A model generated the notes under the pieces. The model saw only the letters and a list, made by a program, of their open reading frames with translations, did not search any database and had not been told where the DNA came from. Of a DNA stretch of 64,000 bases, positions 50,487-59,120 are shown one piece after another. Within the stretch, counting starts at the first letter, position 1, and each line of letters opens with the position of its first letter. The position numbers and the translations under genes were made by a program. The DNA is from Bog-756 sp050011635 (lineage in GTDB: Bacteria; Actinomycetota; Acidimicrobiia; Acidimicrobiales; RAAP-2), in the NCBI GenBank assembly GCA_050011635.1, contig JBEKIU010000002.1:1-64000 (forward strand), read 5' to 3'.

Positions 50487-52360
50487 TGGTCGGTCACGGC
50501 CCCCGGAGCGGCGGAACGGGGACGGCGCCGTTGGCCCGTACCCTCGCCATCGCCCGACCCGCCGCCGGCCGGGTGCTGGTCACCGCTCTGCTCGGTGCCG
50601 GGGCCATCGCTGCCGACATCGGCCTCTTGGGCACCGCGGCCTGGCTGATCTCGAAGGCCGCCCAACACCCCAACGAGTCACAACTGGCCGTGGCCATCGT
50701 CGGCGTGCAGTTCTTCGGGCTCTCCCGCGGCGTTTTCCGGTACCAGGAGCGGTTGGTCGGGCACGACGCCGCCCTCCGGCTCCTCTCCGACCTCAGGGTG
50801 GTGGTCTACGAGCGGCTCGAACGTCTCGCCCCTTCGGGCCTGCCCGCTTTCCGCCGGGGCGACTTGCTGGCCCGCATCGTCCAGGACATCGACTCGTTGC
50901 AAGATCTGGTCGTCCGGGTCATCCCCCCCTTCGGCACCGCCGTGATAGTGGGAACGCTCACCGTCGCCCTCCTGTGGTGGATGCTCCCGGCCGCGGGTGT
51001 CATCCTGGCGGTGGCCCTCCTGCTCGCCGGCATCCTCGTGCCCTGGCTCACCGGGCTCCTCGCCCGACGGCGGGAATCGAGGTTCGCGCCGGCCCGTGGT
51101 GACCTGGCAGCCTCGGTGGTCGACCTCACCGAGGGCGCACCGGAGCTGGTCGCCTTCGGTGCCATGGCCGGCCAGCTGGCGGTCATCCGGGACCAGGACG
51201 CCGAGCTCACGGCTGTCGCCGCCGCGTCGGCGGGCACCGCCGGGGTGGGCTTGTCCCTCACCACCCTGCTGGCCGGACTGGCCTGCTGGGGGTGTCTCCT
51301 CGCCGGCATCCCGGCGGTGACGGCCGGCCGACTGAGCGGCACCGACCTGGCCGTGGTGACCCTCATCCCGCTGGCCGCCTTCGAACTGGTGGTCGGCCTG
51401 CCCGTCGCCACCCAGGCACTCCAGCGGGTGCGTCAGGCGGCTGCCCGGATGTTCGAGGTGACCGACGCGCCCGTTCCCGTGACCGATCCTGAGGTGCCGG
51501 CACTGCTCCCCGCCGGCCCCTACGACGTGGAGGCCCGGTCGGTGTGGGCCGGATACGCGTGCGCCGGGTCTCCGGTGCTCCGGGGGGTGGACGTCGCGCT
51601 GCCCGCCGGCCGGCGGGTGGCTGTGGTTGGGCCGAGCGGCGCCGGCAAGTCGACACTGGCCGCGGTGCTCCTCCGGTTCCTACCCGTTGCCGCCGGTTCG
51701 GTCACCCTGAACGGCGCCCCGTTCGATCGCATTGCCGGCGACGAACTCCGCACGGTGGTGGGCCTGGTGGGCCAGGACGCCTATCTCTTCGACACCACCA
51801 TCGCCGAGAACCTGCGCATCGGACGCCGCCAGACGACCGATGAGGAGTTGCGTGACGTGCTGGACCGGGTGGGGCTGGCCGGCTGGTTGGAGGACCTGCC
51901 CCGGGGGCTGGGGACCGAAGTCGGCCCACATGGATCCCACCTCTCCGGCGGCCAGCGCCAGCGGGTGGCCGTGGCCCGCGCCCTGCTCGCCGAGTTCCCG
52001 GTGCTCGTGCTCGACGAGCCCGCCGAGCACCTCGACCCAGTGGCTGCCGATGCCCTCACGACCGACGTCCTCGGAGTGACGGACGACCGCGCCCTGGTGC
52101 TCATCACCCACCGGCTGGCCGGGCTCGAATCCGTCGACGAGATCCTGGTCGTGGACGAGGGCCGGGTCGTCGAGCGGGGTACCCACGACGTGCTCATCGA
52201 CCAGGACGGCCGGTACTCCCGCTTGTGGTGGGAGGAGATGCGGACCGAGCGCCACGCCGCCGAAGGGCCGCCGAGACCACCACTGCTGCACCACCACCCG
52301 CCGCACCCCGCGGCCACCGCACCCCACGGCGGCCAGAACCTCAGGAGAGACGCCCGATGA
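50486..52360 (+). CDS. cydC: Thiol reductant ABC exporter subunit CydC
   Basis: 624 residues. The exporter domain opens ARPAAGRVLVTALLGAGAIAADIGLLGTAAWLISKAAQHP, the characteristic CydC start. ATPase motifs: Walker A VGPSGAGKST, signature LSGGQRQRVAVARALL, Walker B VLVLDEPAEHLD (Ala-Glu in place of the usual Thr-Ala/Ser-Ala is typical for CydC) and H-loop THRLAGL. A His-rich, Pro-rich tail (HHHPPHP) ends the protein. ATG overlaps CydD; its own stop overlaps CydA by 4 nt. Confidence 0.92.
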   Translation: MVGHGPRSGGTGTAPLARTLAIARPAAGRVLVTALLGAGAIAADIGLLGTAAWLISKAAQHPNESQLAVAIVGVQFFGLSRGVFRYQERLVGHDAALRLLSDLRVVVYERLERLAPSGLPAFRRGDLLARIVQDIDSLQDLVVRVIPPFGTAVIVGTLTVALLWWMLPAAGVILAVALLLAGILVPWLTGLLARRRESRFAPARGDLAASVVDLTEGAPELVAFGAMAGQLAVIRDQDAELTAVAAASAGTAGVGLSLTTLLAGLACWGCLLAGIPAVTAGRLSGTDLAVVTLIPLAAFELVVGLPVATQALQRVRQAAARMFEVTDAPVPVTDPEVPALLPAGPYDVEARSVWAGYACAGSPVLRGVDVALPAGRRVAVVGPSGAGKSTLAAVLLRFLPVAAGSVTLNGAPFDRIAGDELRTVVGLVGQDAYLFDTTIAENLRIGRRQTTDEELRDVLDRVGLAGWLEDLPRGLGTEVGPHGSHLSGGQRQRVAVARALLAEFPVLVLDEPAEHLDPVAADALTTDVLGVTDDRALVLITHRLAGLESVDEILVVDEGRVVERGTHDVLIDQDGRYSRLWWEEMRTERHAAEGPPRPPLLHHHPPHPAATAPHGGQNLRRDAR

Positions 52361-53808
52361 CCACCGACCTGGCGCGCTGGCAGTTCGCCACAACCAGCAT
52401 CTACCACTTCCTGTTCGTTCCCGTCACCATCGGGCTGGCCTTCCTGGTGGCGTTGCTCCAGACCAGCTGGTACAGGAACGACAACCCGGTCTTCAAACGG
52501 TTGACCAAGTTCTTTGGCACCCTTCTCCTGATCAACGTGGCCGTCGGCGTGGTGACCGGGTTGGTGCAGGAGTTCGAGTTCGGCATGAACTGGTCGAACT
52601 ACTCCCGGTTCGTGGGCAACATCTTCGGGGGCCCGCTAGCCATGGAGGGTCTGATCGCCTTCTTCCTCGAGTCCACCTTCCTGGGGCTCTGGATCTTCGG
52701 ATGGGACCGGCTGTCGAAGAAGGTGCATCTGGCCTGTATCTGGCTGGTGGCCGGGGCGTCCATGGTGTCGGCCCTCTTCATCGTCGCGGCCAACTCGTGG
52801 ATGCAGCACCCGGTTGGGTATGTGATGAACGCCCAACACCAGCCGCAGCTCACCGACGTGTGGGCACTGTTCACCAACCCGGTGTTCCTGTGGGCCTATC
52901 CCCATGTGGTCCTGGCCTCCCTGGTCACGGGAGCCATCGTCATGCTGGCCTTCTCCGCCTGGCACCTCCGGCGGGAGAGCGCAGTCGCTGCCTTCCGCCG
53001 GACGGCCATCATCTCGCTCGCCGTCCTCACTCCGGCCGTGTTCATCAACATGTTCATCGGCAGCGAGCTCGGCGTGGTGGAGGGCAAGTACCAGCCCATG
53101 AAGATCGCCGCCGCCGAGGCGCTGTGGACCACCTGCCCGTCCCACTGCCCGTTCTCGTTGCTCCAGATCGGCGGCGGCAACAACGACGAGACCCCGACGC
53201 AGATCTGGGAGATCCCCGACCTGCTCTCCATCCTGGCCACCAACCACCTCGACGGCGAAGTGCAGGGCATGAACAACCTGCAGGCCCAGTACGTGAAGGA
53301 GTACGGACCGGGTAACTACATCCCCAACGTCTTCATCCAGTACTGGGGGATGCGGGTGATGGCCTATCTGGCCGCCCTCATCGCCCTGTTCGCCCTGTGG
53401 GGGCTGTGGCTGATCCGGCGGAAGACGCTGGACAAGGCCAAGTGGTTCCTGTTGATCGCCCCCTGGTTCGCCCTCACACCATTTCTCATGAATACCGCCG
53501 GATGGCTGCTGACCGAGAGCGGTCGCCAGCCCTGGATCGTCCAGGGCCTCATGAAGACTTCACAAGCGGCCTCACCCTCGGTCACCGCCACCGACATCTG
53601 GATCAGCCTCACTGTCTTTGTGCTCCTCTACGTGGCGCTGGGTGTGGCCGATGCCTACCTCATGATCCACTACGGCCGGAAGGAGCTCGAAGCCGACGAC
53701 GGTGAGGGGCGCAGCGGTGCCGACGGTGACCAGGGTGACGACCACGCCAGTCCCGACAGCGGTTCGGCGGACTCCGACGACAGCCGAGCCCCGGCCCTCA
53801 TCTACTAG
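52357..53808 (+). CDS. cydA: Cytochrome bd ubiquinol/menaquinol oxidase subunit I
   Basis: 483 residues with nine helices. The N-terminus ARWQFATTSIYHFLFVPVTIGLAFLVALLQT holds the conserved His; GRQPWIVQGLMKT is the hallmark GRQPW motif; a middle His/Met pair (MKIAAAEALW) ligates heme. The Q-loop is of the short type. It reduces O2 to water with quinol without proton pumping, with high O2 affinity. ATG 52357 overlaps the CydC stop (ATGA). A Ser/Asp-rich tail follows the last helix. cydDCAB order differs from the common cydABDC/cydABCD. Confidence 0.95.
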   Translation: MTTDLARWQFATTSIYHFLFVPVTIGLAFLVALLQTSWYRNDNPVFKRLTKFFGTLLLINVAVGVVTGLVQEFEFGMNWSNYSRFVGNIFGGPLAMEGLIAFFLESTFLGLWIFGWDRLSKKVHLACIWLVAGASMVSALFIVAANSWMQHPVGYVMNAQHQPQLTDVWALFTNPVFLWAYPHVVLASLVTGAIVMLAFSAWHLRRESAVAAFRRTAIISLAVLTPAVFINMFIGSELGVVEGKYQPMKIAAAEALWTTCPSHCPFSLLQIGGGNNDETPTQIWEIPDLLSILATNHLDGEVQGMNNLQAQYVKEYGPGNYIPNVFIQYWGMRVMAYLAALIALFALWGLWLIRRKTLDKAKWFLLIAPWFALTPFLMNTAGWLLTESGRQPWIVQGLMKTSQAASPSVTATDIWISLTVFVLLYVALGVADAYLMIHYGRKELEADDGEGRSGADGDQGDDHASPDSGSADSDDSRAPALIY

Positions 53809-53817
53809 GAGACGACA

Positions 53818-54894
53818 ATGGTGCATCTCAACAACATCTGGTACGTGATCGTCGCCCTCTTCTGGGTGGGGTTCTTCGTCCTCGAAGGATTCGACTTCGG
53901 TGTGGGCATGCTGCACTCGTTCGTCGGCCACGACGATGTCGAGCGACGGATCGCCGTCAACGCCATCGGCCCGACCTGGGACGGCAACGAGGTGTGGCTG
54001 ATCGTTGCCGGAGCGGCCATTTTTGCCGCCTTCCCCGGGTGGTACGCCACCATGTTCTCCACCTTCTACCTGGCGCTGGTGGTGGTCCTGTTGGCCCTCA
54101 TCGTGCGGGGTGTGTCCTTCGAGTACCACCGGAAGATCGACAACCCCCGGTGGCGGTCCACCTGGCGATGGTCACTGACGCTCGGAAGCCTGCTGATCCC
54201 GTTGCTGCTGGGCACGGCACTGGGCGATCTCCTCCACGGGCTGCCCATCGACTCCGCCCACAACTACACCGGTACCTTCTTCGGATTGCTGGTTCCCTTC
54301 GGGCTCTACACGGGTGTCACCCTGACCGTGCTGTCCCTGTTCCTCGGGGCCGTCTTCTTGACCCTCAAGACCGATGGCGCGCTGCATGACCGGGTGGCCA
54401 AGCTGTCCGGCCGCTTCGGTTGGTTGGCCGCCGTCGTCACCTTCGGCTGGCTGACCTGGATCCATGTGGGCCTGGGCGTGGGCTTCCTTCCCAATCCGTT
54501 TCAGGTTCTGGCCCTCGCCGCGGTCGTCGGTGCGGCCATGCTGGCGGAGTCCTACTCAGAGGGATGGGCGTTCGCCGCCGCCGCAACCGCCATCGGCAGC
54601 GTCGTCGGGTCGATCTTCTTCGAGCTCTTCCCCCGGGTGATGGTGTCCTCGACCAACACGGCCTACAACCTCACCGTCTCGAACTCGGCCAGCCCCTCCT
54701 ACACCCTCAAGGTGATGACGGTGGTGGCGGTGATCTTCTTCCCCGTAGTCCTCGTCTACCAGGGATGGAGCCTCTACGTCTTCCGAAAGCGGATCGTCGG
54801 TCCGACCGGGGGCGCGGCCACAGTTCCCGTGGGCGACGACGGATCTCCGGCCGCCGGTCCTCCGCCCGCGGATGTGTCCGGGGCCATCGAGTAA
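53818..54894 (+). CDS. cydB: Cytochrome bd oxidase subunit II
   Basis: 358 residues, eight to nine helices: IVALFWVGFFVLEGFDFGVGML, then AINAIGPTWDGNEVWLIVAGAA-type CydB residues (here VNAIGPTWDGNEVWLIV) and FPGWYATMFSTFYLAL. ATG 53818 comes 9 nt after the CydA stop with AGGAG upstream. It completes the oxidase complex with CydA in the membrane. Confidence 0.95.
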   Translation: MVHLNNIWYVIVALFWVGFFVLEGFDFGVGMLHSFVGHDDVERRIAVNAIGPTWDGNEVWLIVAGAAIFAAFPGWYATMFSTFYLALVVVLLALIVRGVSFEYHRKIDNPRWRSTWRWSLTLGSLLIPLLLGTALGDLLHGLPIDSAHNYTGTFFGLLVPFGLYTGVTLTVLSLFLGAVFLTLKTDGALHDRVAKLSGRFGWLAAVVTFGWLTWIHVGLGVGFLPNPFQVLALAAVVGAAMLAESYSEGWAFAAAATAIGSVVGSIFFELFPRVMVSSTNTAYNLTVSNSASPSYTLKVMTVVAVIFFPVVLVYQGWSLYVFRKRIVGPTGGAATVPVGDDGSPAAGPPPADVSGAIE

Positions 54895-54938
54895 TTCGCC
54901 CGAGGCCGGGCCGTCCCTCACCCGGTTACGCTGCCGAC

Positions 54939-55883
54939 ATGGGCGAAGAGTGCTGCGCTCCGAGTCGCGGAGGAACCTCCGCACACGGAGTGCCGACCGG
55001 CGATCCGTCCCTGGGGGGTGGAAGGGCTCCCGACACCCTGGTGACGATTCCAGGTGGCCGGTATCGGATGGGCGACGAGTCCGAAGGGTCCTACCCCGGC
55101 GACGGCGAAGGGCCGGTCCACGAGGTGGTCCTGGCTCCGTTCCGGATCGATCGATACACCGTCAGTAACCGGCGGTTCGCCGAATTCGTCGGGACCACGG
55201 GGTACCAGACGGATGCCGAGAGGTTCGGATGGTCCTTCGTCTTCGGCGGCCTGCTCCCCGACGACTTCCCGCTCACCAGAGGAGTTGAGAGCGCCCCGTG
55301 GTGGCGTCAGGTCATGGGTGCGGATTGGCGTCACCCCGAGGGGCCGCACTCGGGTGTCGAGGCGAGGTCGACCCATCCGGTGGTCCATGTGTCGTGGAAC
55401 GACGCCTGCGCCTACTGCTCCTGGTCGGGAACCCGGCTGCCCACGGAAGCGGAATGGGAGCACGCGGCCCGGGGTGGGCTCGAGGGGCGCCCGTTCCCGT
55501 GGGGTGACCAACTCGAACCGAGGGGAGAACACAGGATGAACGTGTTCCAGGGGGAGTTCCCGGCGGGCAACACCGGGGCCGATGGGTACCTCGGGACGGC
55601 ACCGGTCGATGCCTTCGAGCCCAATGGCTACGGGCTCCACAACGCGTGCGGCAACGTGTGGGAGTGGTGTGCGGACTGGTTGGACGTCGGTTACTACCGG
55701 ACGTCCCCCATCCAAGCGCCGAGTGGACCGCCATCCGGTTCGCTGCGGGTCCAGCGCGGTGGTTCGTATCTGTGCCATTCGTCCTACTGCCGCCGCTATC
55801 GCGTCTCGGCCCGGTTCGGAAGCGAGCCGGACAGCTCGACCGGCAACCTCGGATTCAGGGTGGCCGCCGACCTCCCGCGATAG
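54939..55883 (+). CDS. Formylglycine-generating enzyme (FGE, sulfatase-modifying)
   Basis: 314 residues. The FGE/SUMF1 fold is visible through VTIPGGRYRMGD, EWEHAARGG, NVFQGEFPAGNTGADGYLGTAPVDAFEPNGYGLHNACGNVWEWCADW and GGSYLCHSSYCRRYRVSAR. Cys279 and Cys284 match the copper-binding catalytic pair. It oxidises the Cys of CxPxR in sulfatases to formylglycine, and the sulfatase at 41863 carries exactly CAPSR. The FGE's own N-terminus reads MGEECCAPSRGG, a copy of the target motif. ATG 54939 has no Shine-Dalgarno; a TACGCT element 7 nt upstream hints at a leaderless transcript. Confidence 0.93.
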   Translation: MGEECCAPSRGGTSAHGVPTGDPSLGGGRAPDTLVTIPGGRYRMGDESEGSYPGDGEGPVHEVVLAPFRIDRYTVSNRRFAEFVGTTGYQTDAERFGWSFVFGGLLPDDFPLTRGVESAPWWRQVMGADWRHPEGPHSGVEARSTHPVVHVSWNDACAYCSWSGTRLPTEAEWEHAARGGLEGRPFPWGDQLEPRGEHRMNVFQGEFPAGNTGADGYLGTAPVDAFEPNGYGLHNACGNVWEWCADWLDVGYYRTSPIQAPSGPPSGSLRVQRGGSYLCHSSYCRRYRVSARFGSEPDSSTGNLGFRVAADLPR

Positions 55884-55910
55884 TGCACCCGGCCCTGTCA
55901 CACGGTGAAA

Positions 55911-55927
55911 TCCCCCGAAGAGGGTGA
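55911..55927. promoter_or_regulatory. 17-bp palindrome site 6: TCCCCCGAAGAGGGTGA
   Basis: Two imperfect pairs, 35 nt upstream of the DUF2252 gene start. Read on the minus strand it is TCACCCTCTTCGGGGGA. No good -10 lies 22 nt downstream, so it may act differently (for example as a repressing site) or be a weaker copy. Confidence 0.45.
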
Positions 55928-55961
55928 TGGCGGTGGACCCGAGCAGCGCGAGGGTGGTTAC

Positions 55962-57440
55962 ATGGCCAGCGGAACAGCATCCAAGGGCGCATCTTCACGG
56001 GCACCGGAGGCCCCCATCGAGCACCTGTCCACCGATGAGCGGGTAGCCCGGGGCAAGGCCGCACGGACCCGTGTCCCGCGGTCCGACCATGAGGTGTGGG
56101 CGGCGTCCCCGACAAGGGCGGATCCGGTGGCCCTCCTCGAACGTCAGGCGGAATCACGGGTTCCGGAGCTGGTGCCCATCCGGTACGGACGGATGCTCGT
56201 CTCGGCCTTCACGTTCTACCGGGGAGCGGCGCTGATCATGGCCTCCGATCTGGCCACGACCCCTCGATCCGGCCTCGATGTCCAGGCCTGCGGGGACGCC
56301 CACCTGAGCAACTTCGGCGTCTTCGCCTCGGCCGAGCGGAGCCTGGTGTTCGATGTCAATGACTTCGACGAGACACTGCCCGGTCCTTGGGAATGGGATG
56401 TGAAGAGACTGGCCGCAAGTCTGGTCATCGCCGGGCGTGATCGTGGGTTCTCTGACCAGGAGCGAGCCGCGGTGGTGCTGGACGCCGTCGCCGGCTACCG
56501 CACCGAGATGGCGAAGTTGGCCGGCATGAGAGACCTTGATGTGTGGTACGCACGCATGGACATCGAGCGAGTGCTGGCGGACTTGGGGGACGAGCTCGGG
56601 CTGACCGGAAAGAAGCGCGGGGCCAAACCTCTGTCCAAGGCCAAGGTCCAAGCCGACAAGACATTGGCCAAGGCGCGGACCCGTGACAGCATGCAGGCCC
56701 TGGCCAAGCTCACCGAAGTGGTCGACGGGGAGACCCGTTTCGTGAGTGATCCTCCGTTGCTGGTCCCCATCGAGGAGCTCGTCTCCAAGACCGAGGGCGC
56801 ACTCCTGACCGAGCGCATGCACGGGCTGCTGGGTCGCTACCGGCATACCCTCCAGAGCGACCGGAGGCATCTCCTGAACCAGTTCCGATTCGTCAGCATC
56901 GCCCGCAAGGTGGTCGGGGTCGGCAGCGTCGGTACCCGGGCCTGGGTCATCCTGATGGTGGGCAGCGACGGACAGGACCCACTGCTCCTGCAGGCCAAGG
57001 AGGCTCAGACGTCGGTTCTGGCCGAGTTCGTCGGCGAGTCCCGCTACACAAACCAGGGTGAGCGGGTTGTCGCCGGTCAGCACCTGATGCAGGCGTCGAG
57101 CGACATCTTCCTCGGGTGGGACCAGGTCGAGGGAATCGACGGTGTGCAACGGGACTTCTACGTACGCCAGCTACGGGATTGGAAGGGATCGGCCGACACC
57201 GACCAGATGGCCCCCGCGGCCATGGCCGTCTACGGCCGGCTGTGCGGGTGGACACTGGCGCGCGCCCACGCCCGATCTGGCGACCGCATCGCCATCGCCG
57301 CCTACCTGGGGTCCGGAAAGTCCTTCGACAACGCCATCGCCTCGTTCTCCGAGTCCTATGCCGACCAGAACCAGCGCGACTACGAGGCGCTCCGGGCGGC
57401 GGCGACCGATGGGCGCATCGTCGTCCAGTCAGGATTGTGA
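55962..57440 (+). CDS. DUF2252 family protein
   Basis: 492 residues. The DUF2252 core is clear: RVPELVPIRYGRMLVSAFTFYRGAALIMASDLA, VQACGDAHLSNFGVFASAERSLVFDVNDFDETLPGPWEWDVKRLAASL, then FYVRQLRDWKGSAD and GWTLARAHARSGD. The GDAHLSNFG/DFDE pair looks like a kinase-like (aminoglycoside phosphotransferase-type) catalytic and metal loop, so an atypical phosphotransferase role is possible; the family is uncharacterised. ATG 55962 has GAGGGTGG upstream; an in-frame GTG at 55905 lacks one. Confidence 0.85.
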   Translation: MASGTASKGASSRAPEAPIEHLSTDERVARGKAARTRVPRSDHEVWAASPTRADPVALLERQAESRVPELVPIRYGRMLVSAFTFYRGAALIMASDLATTPRSGLDVQACGDAHLSNFGVFASAERSLVFDVNDFDETLPGPWEWDVKRLAASLVIAGRDRGFSDQERAAVVLDAVAGYRTEMAKLAGMRDLDVWYARMDIERVLADLGDELGLTGKKRGAKPLSKAKVQADKTLAKARTRDSMQALAKLTEVVDGETRFVSDPPLLVPIEELVSKTEGALLTERMHGLLGRYRHTLQSDRRHLLNQFRFVSIARKVVGVGSVGTRAWVILMVGSDGQDPLLLQAKEAQTSVLAEFVGESRYTNQGERVVAGQHLMQASSDIFLGWDQVEGIDGVQRDFYVRQLRDWKGSADTDQMAPAAMAVYGRLCGWTLARAHARSGDRIAIAAYLGSGKSFDNAIASFSESYADQNQRDYEALRAAATDGRIVVQSGL

Positions 57441-57458
57441 CGAACGGGCGGATCGGGT

Positions 57459-57474
57459 GCCGGGCCCTCCCGGC
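57459..57474 (+). terminator. Hairpin after DUF2252 gene
   Basis: GCCGGG-CCCT-CCCGGC, a perfect 6-bp stem, 19 nt after the stop and before the convergent small gene. No T-run. Confidence 0.35.
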
Positions 57475-57503
57475 TCAAGGGCGCACCCTGGGGTGAGCGG
57501 GAG

Positions 57504-57725
57504 TCACTCGGAGTCCACCTCGGCGACCGGGTTGACCGACACCAGCTCGATGTTGAGATCGCTCAGGGTGTGGAAAAGGCCATGTATCTTCGCCTGATCG
57601 GGGACGGGTCCGACCAGATGAGTCAGACCATCGGTGCAATGGCTGACACCGAACCCATCGAGCGCTGTCACGAGATCAGGGCTCAGCCTCCCCCGGACGA
57701 CGATCTCGAACCTTTCTACTGGCAC
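57504..57725 (-). CDS. Small conserved protein, paralogue of 41605-41847
   Basis: 73 residues, starting at GTG 57725 with AAAGGAAG 5 nt upstream. FEIVVRGRLSPDLVTALDGFGVSHCTDGLTHLVGPVPDQAKIHGLFHTLSDLNIELVSVNPV is clearly related to the small protein ahead of the sulfatase, and keeps GRLSP, SHC, GLTHLVG and DLNIELVSVNPV. Predicted alpha/beta fold, function unknown. A half-site AAGGGATGAGA lies about 37 nt upstream (57762), without the second arm of the 17-bp palindrome. Confidence 0.75.
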   Translation of the reverse strand: MPVERFEIVVRGRLSPDLVTALDGFGVSHCTDGLTHLVGPVPDQAKIHGLFHTLSDLNIELVSVNPVAEVDSE

Positions 57726-58140
57726 AATGCTTCCTTTCTTTCAAGAACTCGCGTCCGTACAACAAGGGATGAGACTGATGGCGACGGAGCGACGTCCGAG
57801 TCCACGTACCCTTCGGCCGGCCCGGGAAAACCCGGTCGGATCATTCGCCGGGCCACCGATCGGCCATCGAGCACATCTGCCCACAGCCGATGAGCTGATC
57901 CGCCGACCGTATCGGCCACCCGCCCAACGTCCCGCACCCGAACAGGGTCGAGGCTTGCCGGCGACCGGCCACCCACAGTTGAGCATCGTTTTCTAAACGG
58001 ATCACTTGAAACGGCTAAGAACGCGGTAAGTCTCTGGGCCTGATCCACGGTGCCCTCGCCGCGAGATGCGATGCGTCAACCATCCGACCGACCGTGCTCG
58101 CCGGTCGGGTCGACCGCGACGTCGGACCAGGTTCAGATCA
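57726..58140. other. Gene-poor stretch
   Basis: Frames of 80-120 codons are open here on both strands but overlap each other and have no recognisable domain or ribosome site. The only signals seen are the half-site AAGGGATGAGA at 57762 and repeated AAACGG near 58000-58010. Confidence 0.5.
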
Positions 58141-58554
58141 TCACGGGGTTTCGACCCGGATGGTTGCTTCGCTCCAGAACGCACGCAAGCGTCGGATCAG
58201 CCCCTCATCGGTGAAGACCGCCTGGTCGATGATCTCGACCACTCCGATCCGTTCGCCGCGGGGTATGCGCAGCTCAAAAGCCCACGCGGCCTCGAGTCCA
58301 CAGACCAAGGGCCCTTGGACCATGCGCACCTTGCGTCCGACGGCTCGAGGGGTGCCATCGTGAATCTCGTCCCAAAAGGCGGTCAGGCCATCACGGCCCG
58401 TCCGTGGCGGCGATCCGGCAGGGTCTTCGACCTGGCCGTCTTCGGTGAACAGTGCCAGCCAGCCGTCTCTGTCACCGGTGTTGAAGGTCGCCTGGTACCG
58501 CTCGATCGTGGCCCGAATCAGACCGTCAGCGGAAGAGGCCGGCGATCTGATCAT
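58141..58554 (-). CDS. SnoaL-like protein
   Basis: 137 residues. ATIERYQATFNTGDRDGWLALFTEDGQVEDPAGSPPRTGRDGLTAFWDEIHDG is the usual NTF2/SnoaL-like start (a cone-shaped fold binding small molecules), followed by beta strands WAFELRIPRGERIGVVEIIDQAVF. Relatives are ketosteroid-isomerase- or polyketide-cyclase-like. ATG 58554 overlaps the stop of the similar gene upstream by 4 nt, so the two are coupled and may form a heteromer. Confidence 0.82.
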   Translation of the reverse strand: MIRSPASSADGLIRATIERYQATFNTGDRDGWLALFTEDGQVEDPAGSPPRTGRDGLTAFWDEIHDGTPRAVGRKVRMVQGPLVCGLEAAWAFELRIPRGERIGVVEIIDQAVFTDEGLIRRLRAFWSEATIRVETP

Positions 58555-59048
58555 CCGTGACCCGCACGCGAGGGTGGGGTGGCGTCGCGGTCCGGAGGAT
58601 CGGGCGGAGCGTTCATCGGCCCCGTCGGCTTCCACCCGCTTTCTGAGATGACCTCCAGGACCTGCTGCATGTTGAAGACGTCGTACTCGTAGTCGAACTT
58701 GCCATCACCCGCGTAGCGCAACACGGAGATGCCGGCGACGCGGTACGACGATCCGTCTGCTCGACGTCCGGGCAGCTGGTTCCACCACATGCTGACGACC
58801 CGGTCCCCGTCGGCCATGGTCCACTCCTCGGGGAAACGCCAGTCATCCAGCCCGGCCATGCTGTCCCCCATGAACTGCGTGATCGCCGCCAGACCCTCGA
58901 ACCGGCCCCAGGCCGAATCGATGTAGACGGCGTTGTCGGTGAAGTAGGCAGCCAGCGCCGACCAGGGGAGCTCGCCCCCCTCGATCCGGTCCCGGGTGGC
59001 CACCATCTGGCGGTAGGTCGCCAGCGCTTCTGCTGTTCTGTCAGTCAC
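58551..59048 (-). CDS. SnoaL-like protein
   Basis: 165 residues, also NTF2-like: DRIEGGELPWSALAAYFTDNAVYIDSAWGRFEGLAAITQFMGDSMAGLDDWRFPEEW, VVSMWWNQLPGRRADGSSYRVAGISVLRYAGDGKFDYEYDVFN. It lies directly upstream of its relative (ATGA) on the minus strand. The tail after about residue 145 is Pro-rich. Substrate unknown; enzymes of this type often act on steroids or polyketides. Confidence 0.82.
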   Translation of the reverse strand: MTDRTAEALATYRQMVATRDRIEGGELPWSALAAYFTDNAVYIDSAWGRFEGLAAITQFMGDSMAGLDDWRFPEEWTMADGDRVVSMWWNQLPGRRADGSSYRVAGISVLRYAGDGKFDYEYDVFNMQQVLEVISESGWKPTGPMNAPPDPPDRDATPPSRAGHG

Positions 59049-59120
59049 GGGGTGAGGTTACCTTTCCCGCCGCCCGGGTCGCCTGGCCGGGAAACTCGAT
59101 CGACGAGCCAGTGTCGAAAA

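Noticed and set aside
57480..57497. CACCCTGGGGTGAG near the DUF2252 stop as a seventh copy of the 17-bp palindrome
   Set aside because: The arms are there but the spacing is much shorter than the 7-3-7 layout, and it lies between convergent gene ends.
57716..58048. Minus-strand frame of about 110 codons in the gene-poor stretch
   Set aside because: No ribosome site, no domain and random-like composition; it also overlaps the promoter and start of the small gene at 57725.
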